From Pseudomonadota bacterium (lineage in GTDB: Bacteria > Pseudomonadota > Alphaproteobacteria > Rhizobiales > Phreatobacteraceae): a stretch of 64,000 nucleotides of DNA. The position numbers and the translations under genes are program-made. The stretch's first letter is position 1. Every line of letters starts with the position of its first letter. A model generated the notes under the pieces. That model was given only the letters and a program-made list of their open reading frames with translations, was not told where the DNA came from and made no database searches. The stretch covers positions 1-64,000 of the forward strand of contig JAIUOO010000017.1 of the NCBI GenBank assembly GCA_020161695.1. Direction: 5' to 3'. Of the stretch, positions 41,833-51,779 are shown piece after piece.

Positions 41833-43604
41833 GCATGCCCCGCATGTGTCATTTCGATCAGTGATTTCTGCATGTCCCAGGCACCCGTCGGACAGCGCTC
41901 GGCGCACAGCCCGCAATGCAGGCAGACATCCTCGTCCTTGGCCATGATCCGGCCGGTCTTGAGGCCGTTGCCGATATAGATGGCCTGCTCGAGGTTCTCC
42001 GCCGGCGCGCTCAGGCGCTGGCGCAGGTCCGCCTCATCGCCGTCCTCGGTGAAGGTGATGCAGTCCATCGGGCAGATGTCGACGCAGGCGTCGCACTCGA
42101 TGCAGAGCTTGGCCTCGAACACGGTCTGGGCGTCGCAGTTCAGGCAGCGCTGCGCCTCGGCATAGCCGAGCTTCAGGTCGAAGCCGAGTTCGACCTCCTT
42201 GCGGATGTCCTTCAGCGCGACGTCGTTGGCGAGGGTCGGCACCTTGAACCGCTCGTCCACGGCAATGGCATTGTCGTAGGACCATTCGTGGATGCCCATC
42301 TTCTGGCTGATCAGGTTCATCAGCGGCGGCGGGCGGTCCGCGACATCGGCGCCGCGGCAGAAGGCGTCGATGGAGACGGCGGCGTCATGGCCGTGGGCGA
42401 CGGCCCAGATGATGTTCTTCGGCCCGAAGGCGGCATCGCCGCCGAAGAAGACGTTGGAACGGCTGGACTGGAAGGTCTTCTCGTCGACCACCGGCATGCC
42501 CCACTTGTCGAAGGCGATGCCGGCATCGGCCTCGATCCAGGGGAAGGCGTTCTCCTGGCCGACCGCGACCAGCACGTCGTCGCAGGCGACGAACTCGTCG
42601 GCCTCGCCGGTCGGCACCAGCCTGCGGCGGCCCTTGTCGTCGTATTCGGCCCGGACCTTCTCGAAGGTCATGCCGGTGAGGCGGCCGTTCTCGTGCTCGA
42701 AGGTCTTCGGCACCATGAAGTTGAGGATCGGGATGCCCTCGTGCATCGCGTCCTCCTTCTCCCAGGGCGATGCCTTCATCTCGTCGAAGCCGGAGCGGAC
42801 GATGACCTTCACCTCTTCGCCGCCGAGCCGGCGCGAGGAGCGGCAGCAGTCCATGGCGGTGTTGCCGCCGCCGAGCACGATGACGCGCCGGCCGATGGCC
42901 TCGACATGGCCGAAAGCGACCGACGAAAGCCAGTCGATGCCGATATGGATGTTGGCGGCGGCCTCCTTCCGGCCGGGCAGGTCGAGGTCGCGGCCGCGCG
43001 GCGCGCCGGTGCCGACGAAGACGGCATCGTAGCCCTCGTCCAGCAGCGCCTTCATGCTGTCGATGCGGCGGCTGGCGTGGAACACCGCCCCGGCCGAGAG
43101 CGCGAAGCCGACCTCCTCGTCGATGACGCTGTCGGGCAGGCGGAATTTCGGAATCTGCGAGCGCATGAAGCCGCCCGCCTTGGCCTCGCCGTCGAAGACC
43201 ACGACGTCGTAGCCGAGCGGCGAGAGGTCGCGCGCGACGGTGAGCGATGCCGGTCCCGCGCCGATGCAGGCGATGCGCTTGCCGTTCTTCGTCTCCGGCG
43301 GCTTCGGCATGTAGGCCGCGACGCCGTTCTTGTAGTCGGCCGCCACCCGCTTGAGGCGGCAGATCGCGACCGGCTCCTCCTCCACGCGGCCGCGCCGGCA
43401 GGCCGGTTCGCAGGGGCGATCGCAGGTGCGCCCGAGGATCCCGGGGAAGACGTTGGACTTCCAGTTGATCAGGTAGGCGCCGGTGTAGTCGCCCGCGGCG
43501 ATCCGTCGAATGTATTCGGGGACCGGAGTATGGGCCGGGCAGGCCCACTGGCAGTCGACGACCTTGTGGAAGTAATTCGGGTCGGAAATGTCTGTAGCCT
43601 GCAC
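41814..43604 (-). CDS. GltD-like FAD/NAD(P) oxidoreductase with two C-terminal 4Fe-4S clusters
   Basis: The product is 596 aa. The N-terminal Fe-S region (CQWACPAHTPVPEYIR, then GRTCDRPCEPACRRG) and two dinucleotide sites (IACIGAGPASLTVARDL and VIVLGGGNTAMDCCRSS) are those of the glutamate-synthase small subunit family. The C-terminus adds CIECDACVDICPMDC and CLHCGLCAERCPTG, two ferredoxin-type clusters. GTG 43604 follows GGGAGGA. Joined to korA and korB it likely exchanges electrons between the 2-oxoacid oxidoreductase and NAD(P)H, taking the place of free ferredoxin. It may run oxidatively or reductively. Confidence 0.85.
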   Translation of the reverse strand: MQATDISDPNYFHKVVDCQWACPAHTPVPEYIRRIAAGDYTGAYLINWKSNVFPGILGRTCDRPCEPACRRGRVEEEPVAICRLKRVAADYKNGVAAYMPKPPETKNGKRIACIGAGPASLTVARDLSPLGYDVVVFDGEAKAGGFMRSQIPKFRLPDSVIDEEVGFALSAGAVFHASRRIDSMKALLDEGYDAVFVGTGAPRGRDLDLPGRKEAAANIHIGIDWLSSVAFGHVEAIGRRVIVLGGGNTAMDCCRSSRRLGGEEVKVIVRSGFDEMKASPWEKEDAMHEGIPILNFMVPKTFEHENGRLTGMTFEKVRAEYDDKGRRRLVPTGEADEFVACDDVLVAVGQENAFPWIEADAGIAFDKWGMPVVDEKTFQSSRSNVFFGGDAAFGPKNIIWAVAHGHDAAVSIDAFCRGADVADRPPPLMNLISQKMGIHEWSYDNAIAVDERFKVPTLANDVALKDIRKEVELGFDLKLGYAEAQRCLNCDAQTVFEAKLCIECDACVDICPMDCITFTEDGDEADLRQRLSAPAENLEQAIYIGNGLKTGRIMAKDEDVCLHCGLCAERCPTGAWDMQKSLIEMTHAGHACRSRA

Positions 43605-43932
43605 TCACGTCCTCCCGTGCCGAACATCCCGTCGGCGGGCGTCACGGTCGAACATGCGCGACAAGGACCTGTTGCGCGCATGCGCTGCAATTGCCAGTCG
43701 ACAGGGCAAGCCGGCTCGCGCCGGACATCAACCCTTGAACAAGTCTGAACAGAAAATGGACATCATGTCGATGACCTGACTGGAATATTTCCGTGATGAC
43801 GAAGCGGCCGCGCGGCTGGCGGCGCGACGCGGCGGACCTGCCCGGCGCGAGATTATTTTCGCTGCTCCGCACCATGGCGCGCGGGCCGGGACTCCGGCCC
43901 GGGCCATTTTCCGTGAAATGGCCGCCAATTCC

Positions 43933-43954
43933 CGTTCCCATAGGGAACGTTCCC
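43933..43954 (+). promoter_or_regulatory. Nested palindromic operator candidate (LacI-like)
   Basis: GGGAACGTTCCC (43943-43954) is a perfect 12-base palindrome with the central CG favoured by LacI-type repressors. It overlaps a second inverted repeat, CGTTCCC-ATA-GGGAACG (43933-43949). It lies about 255 bases before the sugar-binding protein gene. No LacI gene is in the window. Confidence 0.5.
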
Positions 43955-44001
43955 GAATATTGCGCCGCAAAAGATGTTTGTATCAGACAGACACGCCAAC
44001 A

Positions 44002-44016
44002 TTGTGCGCAGCACAA
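44002..44016 (+). promoter_or_regulatory. Inverted repeat upstream of the sugar ABC operon
   Basis: TTGTGC-GCA-GCACAA is a perfect 6+3+6 inverted repeat about 190 bases before the first gene of the ABC operon. It is a second candidate regulator-binding site in the same promoter region. Confidence 0.45.
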
Positions 44017-44208
44017 CGATTTCTCTGACTTCGTGAGTATCCGCATCTAGGACTAAATCGATTTTTGTCGTTTACTGACCCGAGCGCCCCAGCCGGCACC
44101 CACCTCCGACGCCAGCGCGGACGAGGTTTGCGAATTTCGCAGAAGAAGCGGCACGGCGTCATCGTGCGCGGCAAAACGGCCGCTCATGCCACGCGGGAGG
44201 ATTTGGGA

Positions 44209-45546
44209 ATGCCTAAGCATCATCTGACTCGTCGGCGCTTCATTGCGGCCTCGGCCCTGGCGTCGACGGCCTTGTCTGCCCCCTTCGTCCGCGGCGCCCA
44301 TGCCGCCGGCAAACTGTCGATCGGCCTCTGGGACCACTGGGTGCCCGGCGCCAACAAGGCGTCCACCGATGTCGCGCAGGCCTGGGCCGCCAAGGAACGG
44401 GTCGAACTGACGATCGATTACATCCCCTCGCAGGGAAACAAGAACCTGCTGACGATCGCCGCCGAGGCTCAGGCGAAATCCGGCCACGACATGCTGGCGA
44501 TGCCGACCTGGTGGCCCCACGCGCAGGCCGACCTGCTCGAGCCGTGCAATGACGTGATGACCCAGCTCATCGCCCAGAACGGCGCGGTGAACGGCACGGT
44601 GGAATATCTCAACAAGGCCGGCGACAAGTGGCTCGGCGTTCCCGCCACCATCGGCTCGCAGATCAAGGGCCCCTGCTCGCGCATCGACCTGATGAAGCAG
44701 CATGCCGGCATCGACGTGCAGGCGATGTATCCGGCCGGCGCCGCCCCCAAGGCGGATGGCTGGAACATGGAAGCCTATCTGAAGGCCGCGGAGGCCTGCA
44801 GCAAGGCCAATGTCGCCTTTGGCGTGGGCCTCGGCGAGACCACCGACTCGGTGGACACCGCCGGCGCCTTCTTCCAGTCCTTCGGTGCAGCCCTGGTGGA
44901 TGCCAAGGGCGAACTGACGGTGAAGACCGACGCCGTTCGCCAGGCGCTGGACTACTGCGTCAAGGTCGCCAGGTTCTACCCGGCCGACGCGCCGGCCTGG
45001 GACGACGGCTCGAACAACCGCTGGCTCGTGTCCGGCCGTGGCGCGCTGATCATGAACCCGCCGAGCGCCTGGGCGGTCGCCAAGCGCGACGCGCCGCAGA
45101 TCGCGGCCCAGTGCTGGACGCACGGCATGCCGATCGGCCCGCGCGGCCGCTACGCGCCGTTCCTGCCCTATTTCTGGAACATCTGGTCGTTCTCGACCAA
45201 CAAGTCGGCCGCCAAGAGCCTGCTGGTCGCCATGTCGCAGCCGGATGCGGTGGCGAAGTTCGTGGCCGCCTCGGCGGGCTACGACATTCCCTCGTTCGAG
45301 AAGCTGACCACGCTTCCGACCTGGGCCGAGGAAGGGCCGCCGAAGGGCACGCTCTACCACTATCCCAACCCGCACAACCACCAGACGCTGTCGATCGCGG
45401 CCGCCCCGGCCCCGCCCAAGATCGCCCAGCAGATCTATACCCAGGCGACGCTCACCAAGATGATCGTCCGCCACCTCCGGGGCGAGCCCATGGAGCGGAC
45501 GCTCGCCTGGGCCGAGAGCGAGGTCGAAGGCTTCCTGCGCGGCTGA
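44209..45546 (+). CDS. Sugar ABC transporter substrate-binding protein (Tat-exported, family 1)
   Basis: The product is 445 aa. A twin-arginine signal (LTRRRFIAASALASTAL, cleaved near AHAAG) is followed by a family-1 solute-binding fold: HDMLAMPTWWPHAQADLLEP, GDKWLGVPATIGSQIKGP, and WSFSTNKSAAKSLLVAM near residue 330. It captures a solute in the periplasm and delivers it to the two permeases that follow. ATG 44209 is preceded by GGGAGG at 8-base spacing; longer in-frame starts run into intergenic DNA. The ligand cannot be read. A hairpin after the stop probably protects its mRNA so that it is made in excess. Confidence 0.88.
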   Translation: MPKHHLTRRRFIAASALASTALSAPFVRGAHAAGKLSIGLWDHWVPGANKASTDVAQAWAAKERVELTIDYIPSQGNKNLLTIAAEAQAKSGHDMLAMPTWWPHAQADLLEPCNDVMTQLIAQNGAVNGTVEYLNKAGDKWLGVPATIGSQIKGPCSRIDLMKQHAGIDVQAMYPAGAAPKADGWNMEAYLKAAEACSKANVAFGVGLGETTDSVDTAGAFFQSFGAALVDAKGELTVKTDAVRQALDYCVKVARFYPADAPAWDDGSNNRWLVSGRGALIMNPPSAWAVAKRDAPQIAAQCWTHGMPIGPRGRYAPFLPYFWNIWSFSTNKSAAKSLLVAMSQPDAVAKFVAASAGYDIPSFEKLTTLPTWAEEGPPKGTLYHYPNPHNHQTLSIAAAPAPPKIAQQIYTQATLTKMIVRHLRGEPMERTLAWAESEVEGFLRG

Positions 45547-45571
45547 TCCGCGCCGGCATCCGATATCCGGC

Positions 45572-45595
45572 GAGGGGCGCGACAAGGCGCCCCTC
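45572..45595 (+). other. Intercistronic hairpin after the binding-protein gene
   Basis: A perfect 9-bp GC stem (45572-45580 with 45587-45595) with a 6-base loop and no T run lies between the binding-protein and permease genes. Such stem-loops commonly stabilise the upstream cistron. Confidence 0.65.
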
Positions 45596-45687
45596 CATCA
45601 TCGCCCGGCGGCGCGCCCTCATGCGCCGCCGCGTCGAAACGTCAGCCGATCCACCGGGACGACCAGCATTCGAGGCGACGCAAACCG

Positions 45688-46671
45688 ATGGCAGATGCAG
45701 TCCTGACGTCCAGTTCCCCCGTGCGGCGGGCCACCGCCAGGCCAGGCGCGATCCGACGCTTCTTCCAGCGCAAGTCGACCATCGCCTTCCTGATGGCGCT
45801 GCCGCTGATCCTGCTGATCTTCGGCCTCGTCATCTACCCGGCGTTCTACGCCATCTATCTGTCGATGCTGCGGAAATCGATGACCAGCATCGCCTGGATG
45901 CGCAATTGCTCGTGGCTTCCGGATGCGATCTGCACGCGCATCCCCTTCGGCAACATGCAGTTCCTGTTCACCCGCGAAACCTTCTGGATGGTCGTCTACC
46001 AGTCGTGCCTGTTCGCGATCACGGCGGTGATCTTCAAGGCGATCTTCGGCTTCATCATCGCCCACTTCGTCCACAACATCCCGGCGAAGGGCCAGCGCAA
46101 ATGGCGCGGCATGCTGCTGATCCCGTGGGTCATCCCGCCGGCCATGTCGACGCTTGCCTGGCTCTGGCTGTTCGACCCCTCCTACAGCGCCTTCAACTAC
46201 ATTCTCTCCGGCATGGGCTTCGGCCGTATTCCCTGGACAGGCGATGCCAGCTGGGCGCGGTTCTCGGTCATCCTGGTCAACATCTGGGTCGGCGCGCCGT
46301 TCTTCATGATCATGTATCTGGCGGCGCTGAAATCGGTGCCCGACCAGCTCTACGAGGCGGCGGAGATCGACGGCGCCAACTGGTGGCAGCGCATCTGGTA
46401 CGTGACGCTGCCGATGATGCGGAACATCATCGCCATCACCGCGCTGTTCTCGACCATCGTCACCTTCGCCAATTTCGACATTGTCCGCGTGCTGACGGCC
46501 GGCGGACCGCTCGACCAGACGCATCTGTTCGCGACCTGGGCGTTCCGGCTCGGCATCGAGGGGGGCGACATTCCGCTCGGCGCCTCGGTGTCGCTGTTCA
46601 TGGTGCCGATCCTGGCGGTCGCCGCCGTGTTCATCCTGCGCGACATCAATCAGCGGGGGAACGAGGCATGA
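45688..46671 (+). CDS. Sugar ABC transporter permease (MalF/UgpA type)
   Basis: The product is 327 aa with six membrane helices. The coupling-helix signature YEAAEIDGANWWQRIWYVTLP (near residues 225-245) is the EAA loop that docks on the ATPase. A loop of about 30 residues between helices 1 and 2 has two cysteines (MRNCSWLPDAICTRIP), unusual for the family and possibly a periplasmic disulfide. It overlaps the second permease gene by four bases. It is part of the four-gene CUT1 importer. Confidence 0.88.
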   Translation: MADAVLTSSSPVRRATARPGAIRRFFQRKSTIAFLMALPLILLIFGLVIYPAFYAIYLSMLRKSMTSIAWMRNCSWLPDAICTRIPFGNMQFLFTRETFWMVVYQSCLFAITAVIFKAIFGFIIAHFVHNIPAKGQRKWRGMLLIPWVIPPAMSTLAWLWLFDPSYSAFNYILSGMGFGRIPWTGDASWARFSVILVNIWVGAPFFMIMYLAALKSVPDQLYEAAEIDGANWWQRIWYVTLPMMRNIIAITALFSTIVTFANFDIVRVLTAGGPLDQTHLFATWAFRLGIEGGDIPLGASVSLFMVPILAVAAVFILRDINQRGNEA

Positions 46672-47585
46672 CCGCGGCCGCCATGGCATCCGACAAGAGC
46701 GCCCCGACCCGCAAGGTCCAGTATGGCTCGATGAGCCGCGACCGCGCCTGGGCACTGCGCTGGTCCTACTTCTTCCTGGTCATCTTCGCGGCGTTCTTCC
46801 TGCTGCCGCCGATCTACATGTTCATCACCTCGCTGAAGACCAGCGCGGAGATTTCGGCAGCGACCAATCCATGGTGGGTCTACAACCCGACGCTGTCGAA
46901 CTATGCCGAGCTGCTGACCAAGCCGGAATACCTGACCTTCTTCAAGAACTCGGTCATCGTCTCGGTCTTCGTGGTGACCATCACCATGCTGATCTCGATC
47001 CCCGCCGCCTTCGCGCTGTCGCGGATGCGGTTCTGGGGCTCGGCGACGCTCGCGACCGGCGTGTTCCTGACCTATCTCGTGCCCGACACGCTGCTGTTCA
47101 TCCCGATGTTCAAGATGTTCGCGGTGTTCCACGAGATCACCGGCATCCAGCTGCTCAATCGCTGGTGGGTGCTGCTCGTCGTCTATCCGACGCTGACCGT
47201 GCCCTTCTGCACCTGGATCATGATCGGCTATTTCGCCTCCATCCCGAAGGAACTGGACGAAGCAGCGATCATCGACGGGGCCAGCTGGTTCCAGACCCTG
47301 ACCCGCATCTTCGTGCCCGTGGCGCTGCCGGGGATCATCGCCGCCACCATCTTCGCCTTCACGGTGAGCTGGGCGCAGTTCCTCTATCCGCTGGCCTTCA
47401 CCACGTCCGTGGACCAGCTGGTGCTGCCGGTGGGGATCATCACCACGCTGATCCGCGGCGACGTCTTCGCCTGGGGCCAGATCATGACCGGGGCGCTGCT
47501 CGGCGCGCTCCCCCCCCTGATCATCTACGCCTTCCTCATGGACTACTACATCGCAGGCCTGACAGCCGGCGCGACCAAGGGCTGA
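46668..47585 (+). CDS. Sugar ABC transporter permease (MalG/UgpE type)
   Basis: The product is 305 aa with six membrane helices and the EAA loop [19 protein letters not shown] near residues 200-218. ATG 46668 overlaps the stop of the first permease gene. It pairs with that protein to form the channel. The ATPase gene follows 16 bases later. Confidence 0.88.
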   Translation: MTAAAMASDKSAPTRKVQYGSMSRDRAWALRWSYFFLVIFAAFFLLPPIYMFITSLKTSAEISAATNPWWVYNPTLSNYAELLTKPEYLTFFKNSVIVSVFVVTITMLISIPAAFALSRMRFWGSATLATGVFLTYLVPDTLLFIPMFKMFAVFHEITGIQLLNRWWVLLVVYPTLTVPFCTWIMIGYFASIPKELDEAAIIDGASWFQTLTRIFVPVALPGIIAATIFAFTVSWAQFLYPLAFTTSVDQLVLPVGIITTLIRGDVFAWGQIMTGALLGALPPLIIYAFLMDYYIAGLTAGATKG

Positions 47586-47601
47586 CGGGAGACATTCGAC
47601 A

Positions 47602-48699
47602 ATGGCAGGCGTCACTCTGAGGAACATCGTCAAGCGCTACGGCGATGTGGAAGCCGTTCGCGGCATCAATCTCGACATTGCCGACGAGGAATTCGTGGTG
47701 CTGGTCGGCCCGTCCGGCTGCGGCAAGTCGACGACGCTGCGCATGATCGCGGGGCTCGAGGACATTTCCGACGGCGACATCGCCATCGACGGCGACGTCG
47801 TCAACGACGTGCCGCCGAAGGACCGGGACATCGCCATGGTGTTCCAGAACTACGCGCTCTATCCGCATATGACGGTGGCAGAGAATATGAGCTTCGGCCT
47901 GCGCCTGAAGCGCTACCCCAAGGCCGAGATCAAGGCGCGGGTCGATGAGGCCGCGCGCATCCTCGACATCAGGGAACTGCTCGACCGCAAGCCCAAGGCG
48001 CTCTCCGGCGGCCAGCGCCAGCGCGTCGCCATGGGCCGCGCCATCGTCCGCAACCCCAAGGTCTTCCTGTTCGACGAGCCGCTGTCGAACCTCGACGCCA
48101 AGCTGCGCGTGCAGATGCGCACCGAGATCAAGAAGGTGCACCTGAAGGTGCGGACCACCACGGTCTATGTCACCCACGACCAGGTGGAGGCCATGACGCT
48201 GGCGGACCGCGTGGTGGTGATGAACCATGGCCGCATCGAGCAGATCGGCCCGCCGAACGAGCTCTACCACCATCCGAGGACGCGCTTCGTCGCCGGCTTC
48301 ATCGGCTCGCCGGCGATGAACTTCATTCCCGTGCAGCTGGAACAGGCATCCGGCGGACTGACCATGCGGCTGTCCGACACGATCGCCATGCCGGTGCCGG
48401 CGGCGCGCACCGAGCGCTACAAGGCGCATGTCGGCCAGTCCGGGCTGGTGCTGGGGGTGCGCCCCGAGCACATCACGGACGCGCAGTCCGCATCGGGCGC
48501 CAACATCGTGCCCTTCGACATCAGGCTCGACGTGATCGAGCCGATGGGCAACGAGACGCTGGTCTATTTCACCCTGTCCGGCGAGACCATGTGCGGGCGC
48601 GTGAGCCCGGAGGCGGGAGCGGCCGATGGCGAGCCGCTGAAGCTCGCCGCCAACCTCAACCACATGCATCTCATCGATGCGAAGGGCGAGGTTCTCTAG
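47602..48699 (+). CDS. Sugar ABC transporter ATPase (UgpC/MalK type)
   Basis: The product is 365 aa. Walker A is [14 protein letters not shown], the signature is [14 protein letters not shown], Walker B is [12 protein letters not shown], and the C-terminal third is the OB-fold regulatory domain typical of MalK/UgpC ([11 protein letters not shown]). It energises the preceding permeases. As the only ATPase in the operon it completes the importer. Its start is preceded by GGGAGA. Confidence 0.9.
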   Translation: MAGVTLRNIVKRYGDVEAVRGINLDIADEEFVVLVGPSGCGKSTTLRMIAGLEDISDGDIAIDGDVVNDVPPKDRDIAMVFQNYALYPHMTVAENMSFGLRLKRYPKAEIKARVDEAARILDIRELLDRKPKALSGGQRQRVAMGRAIVRNPKVFLFDEPLSNLDAKLRVQMRTEIKKVHLKVRTTTVYVTHDQVEAMTLADRVVVMNHGRIEQIGPPNELYHHPRTRFVAGFIGSPAMNFIPVQLEQASGGLTMRLSDTIAMPVPAARTERYKAHVGQSGLVLGVRPEHITDAQSASGANIVPFDIRLDVIEPMGNETLVYFTLSGETMCGRVSPEAGAADGEPLKLAANLNHMHLIDAKGEVL

Positions 48700-48717
48700 G
48701 CTGGTCGTCGCGGCGCC

Positions 48718-49293
48718 TCAGATCGCCGTTCCCCCGTGCCAGTAGCCCATCGCGAGGTCGCCGAGCATGACCGCGATGATGGTGCCGGCAAGCAGGAGAT
48801 CGACGCTGCGGCGGGCCGGTGTCGAGCGGGTCAGCATGCCGGTCAGCGCCACGGTGAAGGCGGCGGCGCCAACCAGCGCGCTGGTGCCGGGCAGTTTCAG
48901 GTCGAAGAACAGCCCGACCGCCAGGATCGTGCCGACGGCCACGAGCGTCGACATGACGATGGCGATCAGGCCGAAGGCGCCGTTGAGATCGGTGAAGCGC
49001 AGCGCCGCCCGTCTCAGCATCGAGACAGGCCGCGGCGGCACGCTGGCGTCGTAGGCGGAACCGAGCGCCCGCGCGCTGGCAAGGAAGGCGAGCGCCGCCG
49101 CGCCGGGCAGGAGCGCCGCGAGCGCAAAGCGCCGGTCTGTCGCCAGCCGCTCGATGCCGACGGCGCGCTCGATGAAGCCGAAGGCCGTCAGCATGACCGA
49201 GCCGAGGGTCAGGCCCGCCGTCGTCACCACCTTGGCGACGTCGACGAGCAATTGCTCCCGCCCCAATTCCATCGCCTGCGGCTGGACGGTCAT
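48718..49293 (-). CDS. Hypothetical membrane protein
   Basis: The product is 191 aa. Four or five hydrophobic segments are visible, for example VVTTAGLTLGSVMLTAFGFI, LAALLPGAAALAFLASARA, LIAIVMSTLVAVGTILAVGLFF and LVGAAAFTVALTGML. No motif is recognised. ATG 49293 is chosen because it starts before the first polar helix. It is convergent with the sugar ABC operon and upstream of nothing obvious, so no role is suggested. Confidence 0.65.
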   Translation of the reverse strand: MTVQPQAMELGREQLLVDVAKVVTTAGLTLGSVMLTAFGFIERAVGIERLATDRRFALAALLPGAAALAFLASARALGSAYDASVPPRPVSMLRRAALRFTDLNGAFGLIAIVMSTLVAVGTILAVGLFFDLKLPGTSALVGAAAFTVALTGMLTRSTPARRSVDLLLAGTIIAVMLGDLAMGYWHGGTAI

Positions 49294-49391
49294 CGTGGGC
49301 TTCCTCAACTGGTCCCGGTCGGAACCAGTATGGGGGCGGCATGTTAACGGCGCTTTTCGATCGGGCGGGGCCGGATCAGGCCGGGGCCGGA

Positions 49392-49802
49392 TCAGGCCGG
49401 CTTGAAGTCCAGCGCCACGCCGTTGATGCAGTAGCGCAGGCCCGTCGGCGGCGGTCCGTCCGGGAAGACGTGGCCGAGATGGCCGCCGCAATTGGCGCAG
49501 TGGACCTCGGTGCGCACCATGCCCCAGGACCGGTCGACGGTCTCCTCGACCGAACCCGGCACCGGCTGGTCGAAGCTCGGCCAGCCCGTGCCGCTCTCGA
49601 ACTTCTTGCCCGAGATGAACAGCTCCTGCCCGCAGCCCGCGCAGGAAAACGTGCCGGCGCGCTTCTCGTAGTTGAGCGCGCAGCTTCCCGGCCGCTCGGT
49701 GCCGTGGCCGCGCAGCACCTGGTACTGCTCGGGACTCAGGATGCGGCGCCATTCCTCGTCCGTCTTCGTGACCGGGAAGGTCTTCTCGGCGGCAGCGGTC
49801 AT
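49392..49802 (-). CDS. msrB: Peptide-methionine (R)-S-oxide reductase MsrB
   Basis: The product is 136 aa. Zinc-binding pairs CAGCGQELF and [25 protein letters not shown], and the catalytic [11 protein letters not shown] are all present. It reduces methionine-R-sulfoxide in proteins with thioredoxin. ATG 49802 follows GGGAG at good spacing. An in-frame ATG at 49856 would add 18 residues and is possible. The msrQ gene lies immediately upstream on the same strand, so the two form a methionine-repair operon. Confidence 0.93.
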   Translation of the reverse strand: MTAAAEKTFPVTKTDEEWRRILSPEQYQVLRGHGTERPGSCALNYEKRAGTFSCAGCGQELFISGKKFESGTGWPSFDQPVPGSVEETVDRSWGMVRTEVHCANCGGHLGHVFPDGPPPTGLRYCINGVALDFKPA

Positions 49803-49863
49803 CGTATCGTCTCCCTTCAATCCAAGCAGGGCGGCCAGTCTCGACAGCGTCGTCATCGCGCCC

Positions 49864-50736
49864 TCACTCAGCCGCCGCAACGGCCGCGCGGCGGCCGCGC
49901 GGCGCCCCGGAGCGCTCGCGGCTCCGTCCCCACATGCGGACGAGATTGACCGCGACGAGAGCGAGGCCAGCAAGTCCGACCCACAGGGCCGGCCTGATGC
50001 CGAAGGCGACATCGAGATTGGCGTAGAGGATGCGCGAGGCCATGACGCCGGTCATGGTCGCGTACCACAGCGCTTCGAGAAGCGCCGTGGCGACGGCGGA
50101 TATGATGGCGAGCGCCGTCAGTTGCAACGGACCGACCGCGAATCCGTACCGGCGCATCAGCCTGAACCCCATGAGCCAGACGAAGAAGCCGAGCATCAGC
50201 ACCGGCTCCGACACGTCGAGCTTGGTCTGCAGGAAGAAGTGCCAGATGGCGATGAACGCGATGGGATAGGTCAGGAGGTGCAGCCGGTTCCACCTTGCGC
50301 TGCCGAGGCGCCGGATCATCGCGTCGGTCGATGTCGCGGCGAGCGCGATCAGGCCGAGAAGGCCGACGAAGCCGATGGTCAGGTAGAAGCGCAGGACAAT
50401 CTCGCTCGCGACCTTCTGCAGGTTGAAGGCCTGTTCGACCACGTAGAAGGCGAGATGGAACGCGGCATAGGCGGCGGCCGCGACGCCCACCATGCGGCGC
50501 ACGGCGATCAGCTTCGGCCAGTCCGCGACATGACGCAGCGGCGTCACCAGAAGCGACAGCAGCAGGAAGCGCACCGCCCAGTCGCCGGACTGGTGGATGG
50601 CCGATGTGATGGGCTTGGAGCCGAGCGTGCCGGTCGCCGCCTGCACGGCGATCCACAGCCCGGGCGCGAGCACGCCCAGAAAGACGATAAGCTTGAGGGC
50701 GGAGAGTTTCCCCGCCCGGTCGTTCCACGGCAGCAT
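49864..50736 (-). CDS. msrQ: MsrQ heme-binding membrane subunit
   Basis: The product is 290 aa with six membrane helices of the ferric-reductase-like type and candidate heme histidines in [36 protein letters not shown]. MsrQ passes electrons from the membrane to the periplasmic molybdoenzyme MsrP. No msrP gene is adjacent here; instead the next gene downstream is cytoplasmic msrB. The start at 50736 is clear. The 3' end has an Arg/Ala-rich tail that is longer than usual. Confidence 0.85.
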   Translation of the reverse strand: MLPWNDRAGKLSALKLIVFLGVLAPGLWIAVQAATGTLGSKPITSAIHQSGDWAVRFLLLSLLVTPLRHVADWPKLIAVRRMVGVAAAAYAAFHLAFYVVEQAFNLQKVASEIVLRFYLTIGFVGLLGLIALAATSTDAMIRRLGSARWNRLHLLTYPIAFIAIWHFFLQTKLDVSEPVLMLGFFVWLMGFRLMRRYGFAVGPLQLTALAIISAVATALLEALWYATMTGVMASRILYANLDVAFGIRPALWVGLAGLALVAVNLVRMWGRSRERSGAPRGRRAAVAAAE

Positions 50737-50874
50737 GCAACGCCCCTCGGTGGCCTGATGTCATGCCATACGCGCGGCGACCGCAAGAGGTTACAGGAAA
50801 CGGCCTCACGGTGATGTGAGGCGAGGCTGAGATGCGATGCAAGGCGCGACCGCCGCATGGCCCTGCATCGGCCG

Positions 50875-51081
50875 AGTGCGTCTTTCGAGGCTCGCCATAG
50901 CATCTCGCGAACACGAGATGCGTTCGCATCTCGCTACGGGCTCGCACTTCAGGATGAGGAGGTGGAGTTTGGCAGCAGGGGCAACGATGCGCGACGGTTG
51001 AGCTTCATTCAACCGCAGTGCAATCCACAACCCCCTCATCCTGAGGTGCGAGGGCAAAGCCCGAGCCTCGAAGGACGCACT
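50875..51081. repeat. Long nested intergenic inverted repeat
   Basis: The outer arms 50875-50894 and 51062-51081 match with one mismatch. The inner arms 50940-50959 and 51034-51052 also pair (CTCATCCTGAGGTGCGAG type). A smaller palindrome lies at 50900-50934. This fills most of a 378-base gap between msrQ and a SnoaL-like gene. Units of this kind are repeated in Hyphomicrobiales genomes. Confidence 0.75.
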
Positions 51082-51114
51082 TGGGTCGTGCAAGGCGGCC
51101 GACCGGGCTCCCTC

Positions 51115-51717
51115 TCACTCCGCCGGGCCGCCGTCCAGCCAGACCTTGCCACGGCGATAGAGCGCCTCGACCTCGGGTCCGCGCAGGCCGGGCATGTCGC
51201 GCTTCACGGTGTAGCCGATCTTGGTCTGGATATAGGCGAGGTGCCGGTAGCCCTCCGGGAACTGCGCGAGCAGGTCCGGGTCCAGCGACAGCTTCGCATC
51301 GGGCAGGACCGGGTCCAGCCGGTCCTTCTCGTAGATCGGCTGGCGCATGAAGACGCCCCAGCGTCCGTCGCGCTTCTCGATGAAGTCGTAGAAGCGGCCG
51401 GTGCAGACGACGTCGCAGATCACCCCGTCGACCGGCCCGCGCTGCGAGATGGTCATCTTGGTCTGGGCGATGGCGCGGTTGCCCGCGCGGTCGATCGTCG
51501 TGCCGCCGAGGAAATGCAGGATCGACACGCCCTTCGCCCACCCTTCCTTGCTGGCGCGGATGAAATCCGCCGCCGGACCCTGGTACCAGGTGGCGTTCAT
51601 CCGTCCGTCCGGGTGCCAGCAGGTGAGGAAGCGATCCCAGTCGCCGGCGTCGCGCCAGAGCGCCCAGTTCTCCACGAGATCGCGGATGGCGAGGCGTTCG
51701 ATGATGTCTTCGGTCAT
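51115..51717 (-). CDS. SnoaL/NTF2-like protein
   Basis: The product is 200 aa. IIERLAIRDLVENWALWRDAGDWDRFL and CWHPDGRMNATW match the N-terminal helices and strand of SnoaL_4-type proteins, and a longer C-terminal extension follows. The active-site residues of this large family vary, so the role is unknown. ATG 51717 starts at the conserved helix. It lies 174 bases from the aldehyde dehydrogenase gene with an intergenic repeat between, and may belong to the same catabolic locus. Confidence 0.75.
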   Translation of the reverse strand: MTEDIIERLAIRDLVENWALWRDAGDWDRFLTCWHPDGRMNATWYQGPAADFIRASKEGWAKGVSILHFLGGTTIDRAGNRAIAQTKMTISQRGPVDGVICDVVCTGRFYDFIEKRDGRWGVFMRQPIYEKDRLDPVLPDAKLSLDPDLLAQFPEGYRHLAYIQTKIGYTVKRDMPGLRGPEVEALYRRGKVWLDGGPAE

Positions 51718-51779
51718 GCGGGTCTCCGGAGGATGCCGGTAATGGCGACTGTCGAAATCGGCAAGGCCTCTGCCCTGTT

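Larger units (their letters stand above)
43605..44208. other. Divergent intergenic region, AT-richer, with several palindromes
   Basis: This 604-base stretch separates the oxidoreductase operon from the sugar ABC operon. No coding frame is convincing. The right half is distinctly AT-richer and holds two candidate operators (43933-43954 and 44002-44016), as expected for a regulated promoter. No clear -35/-10 pair could be fixed. Confidence 0.6.
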
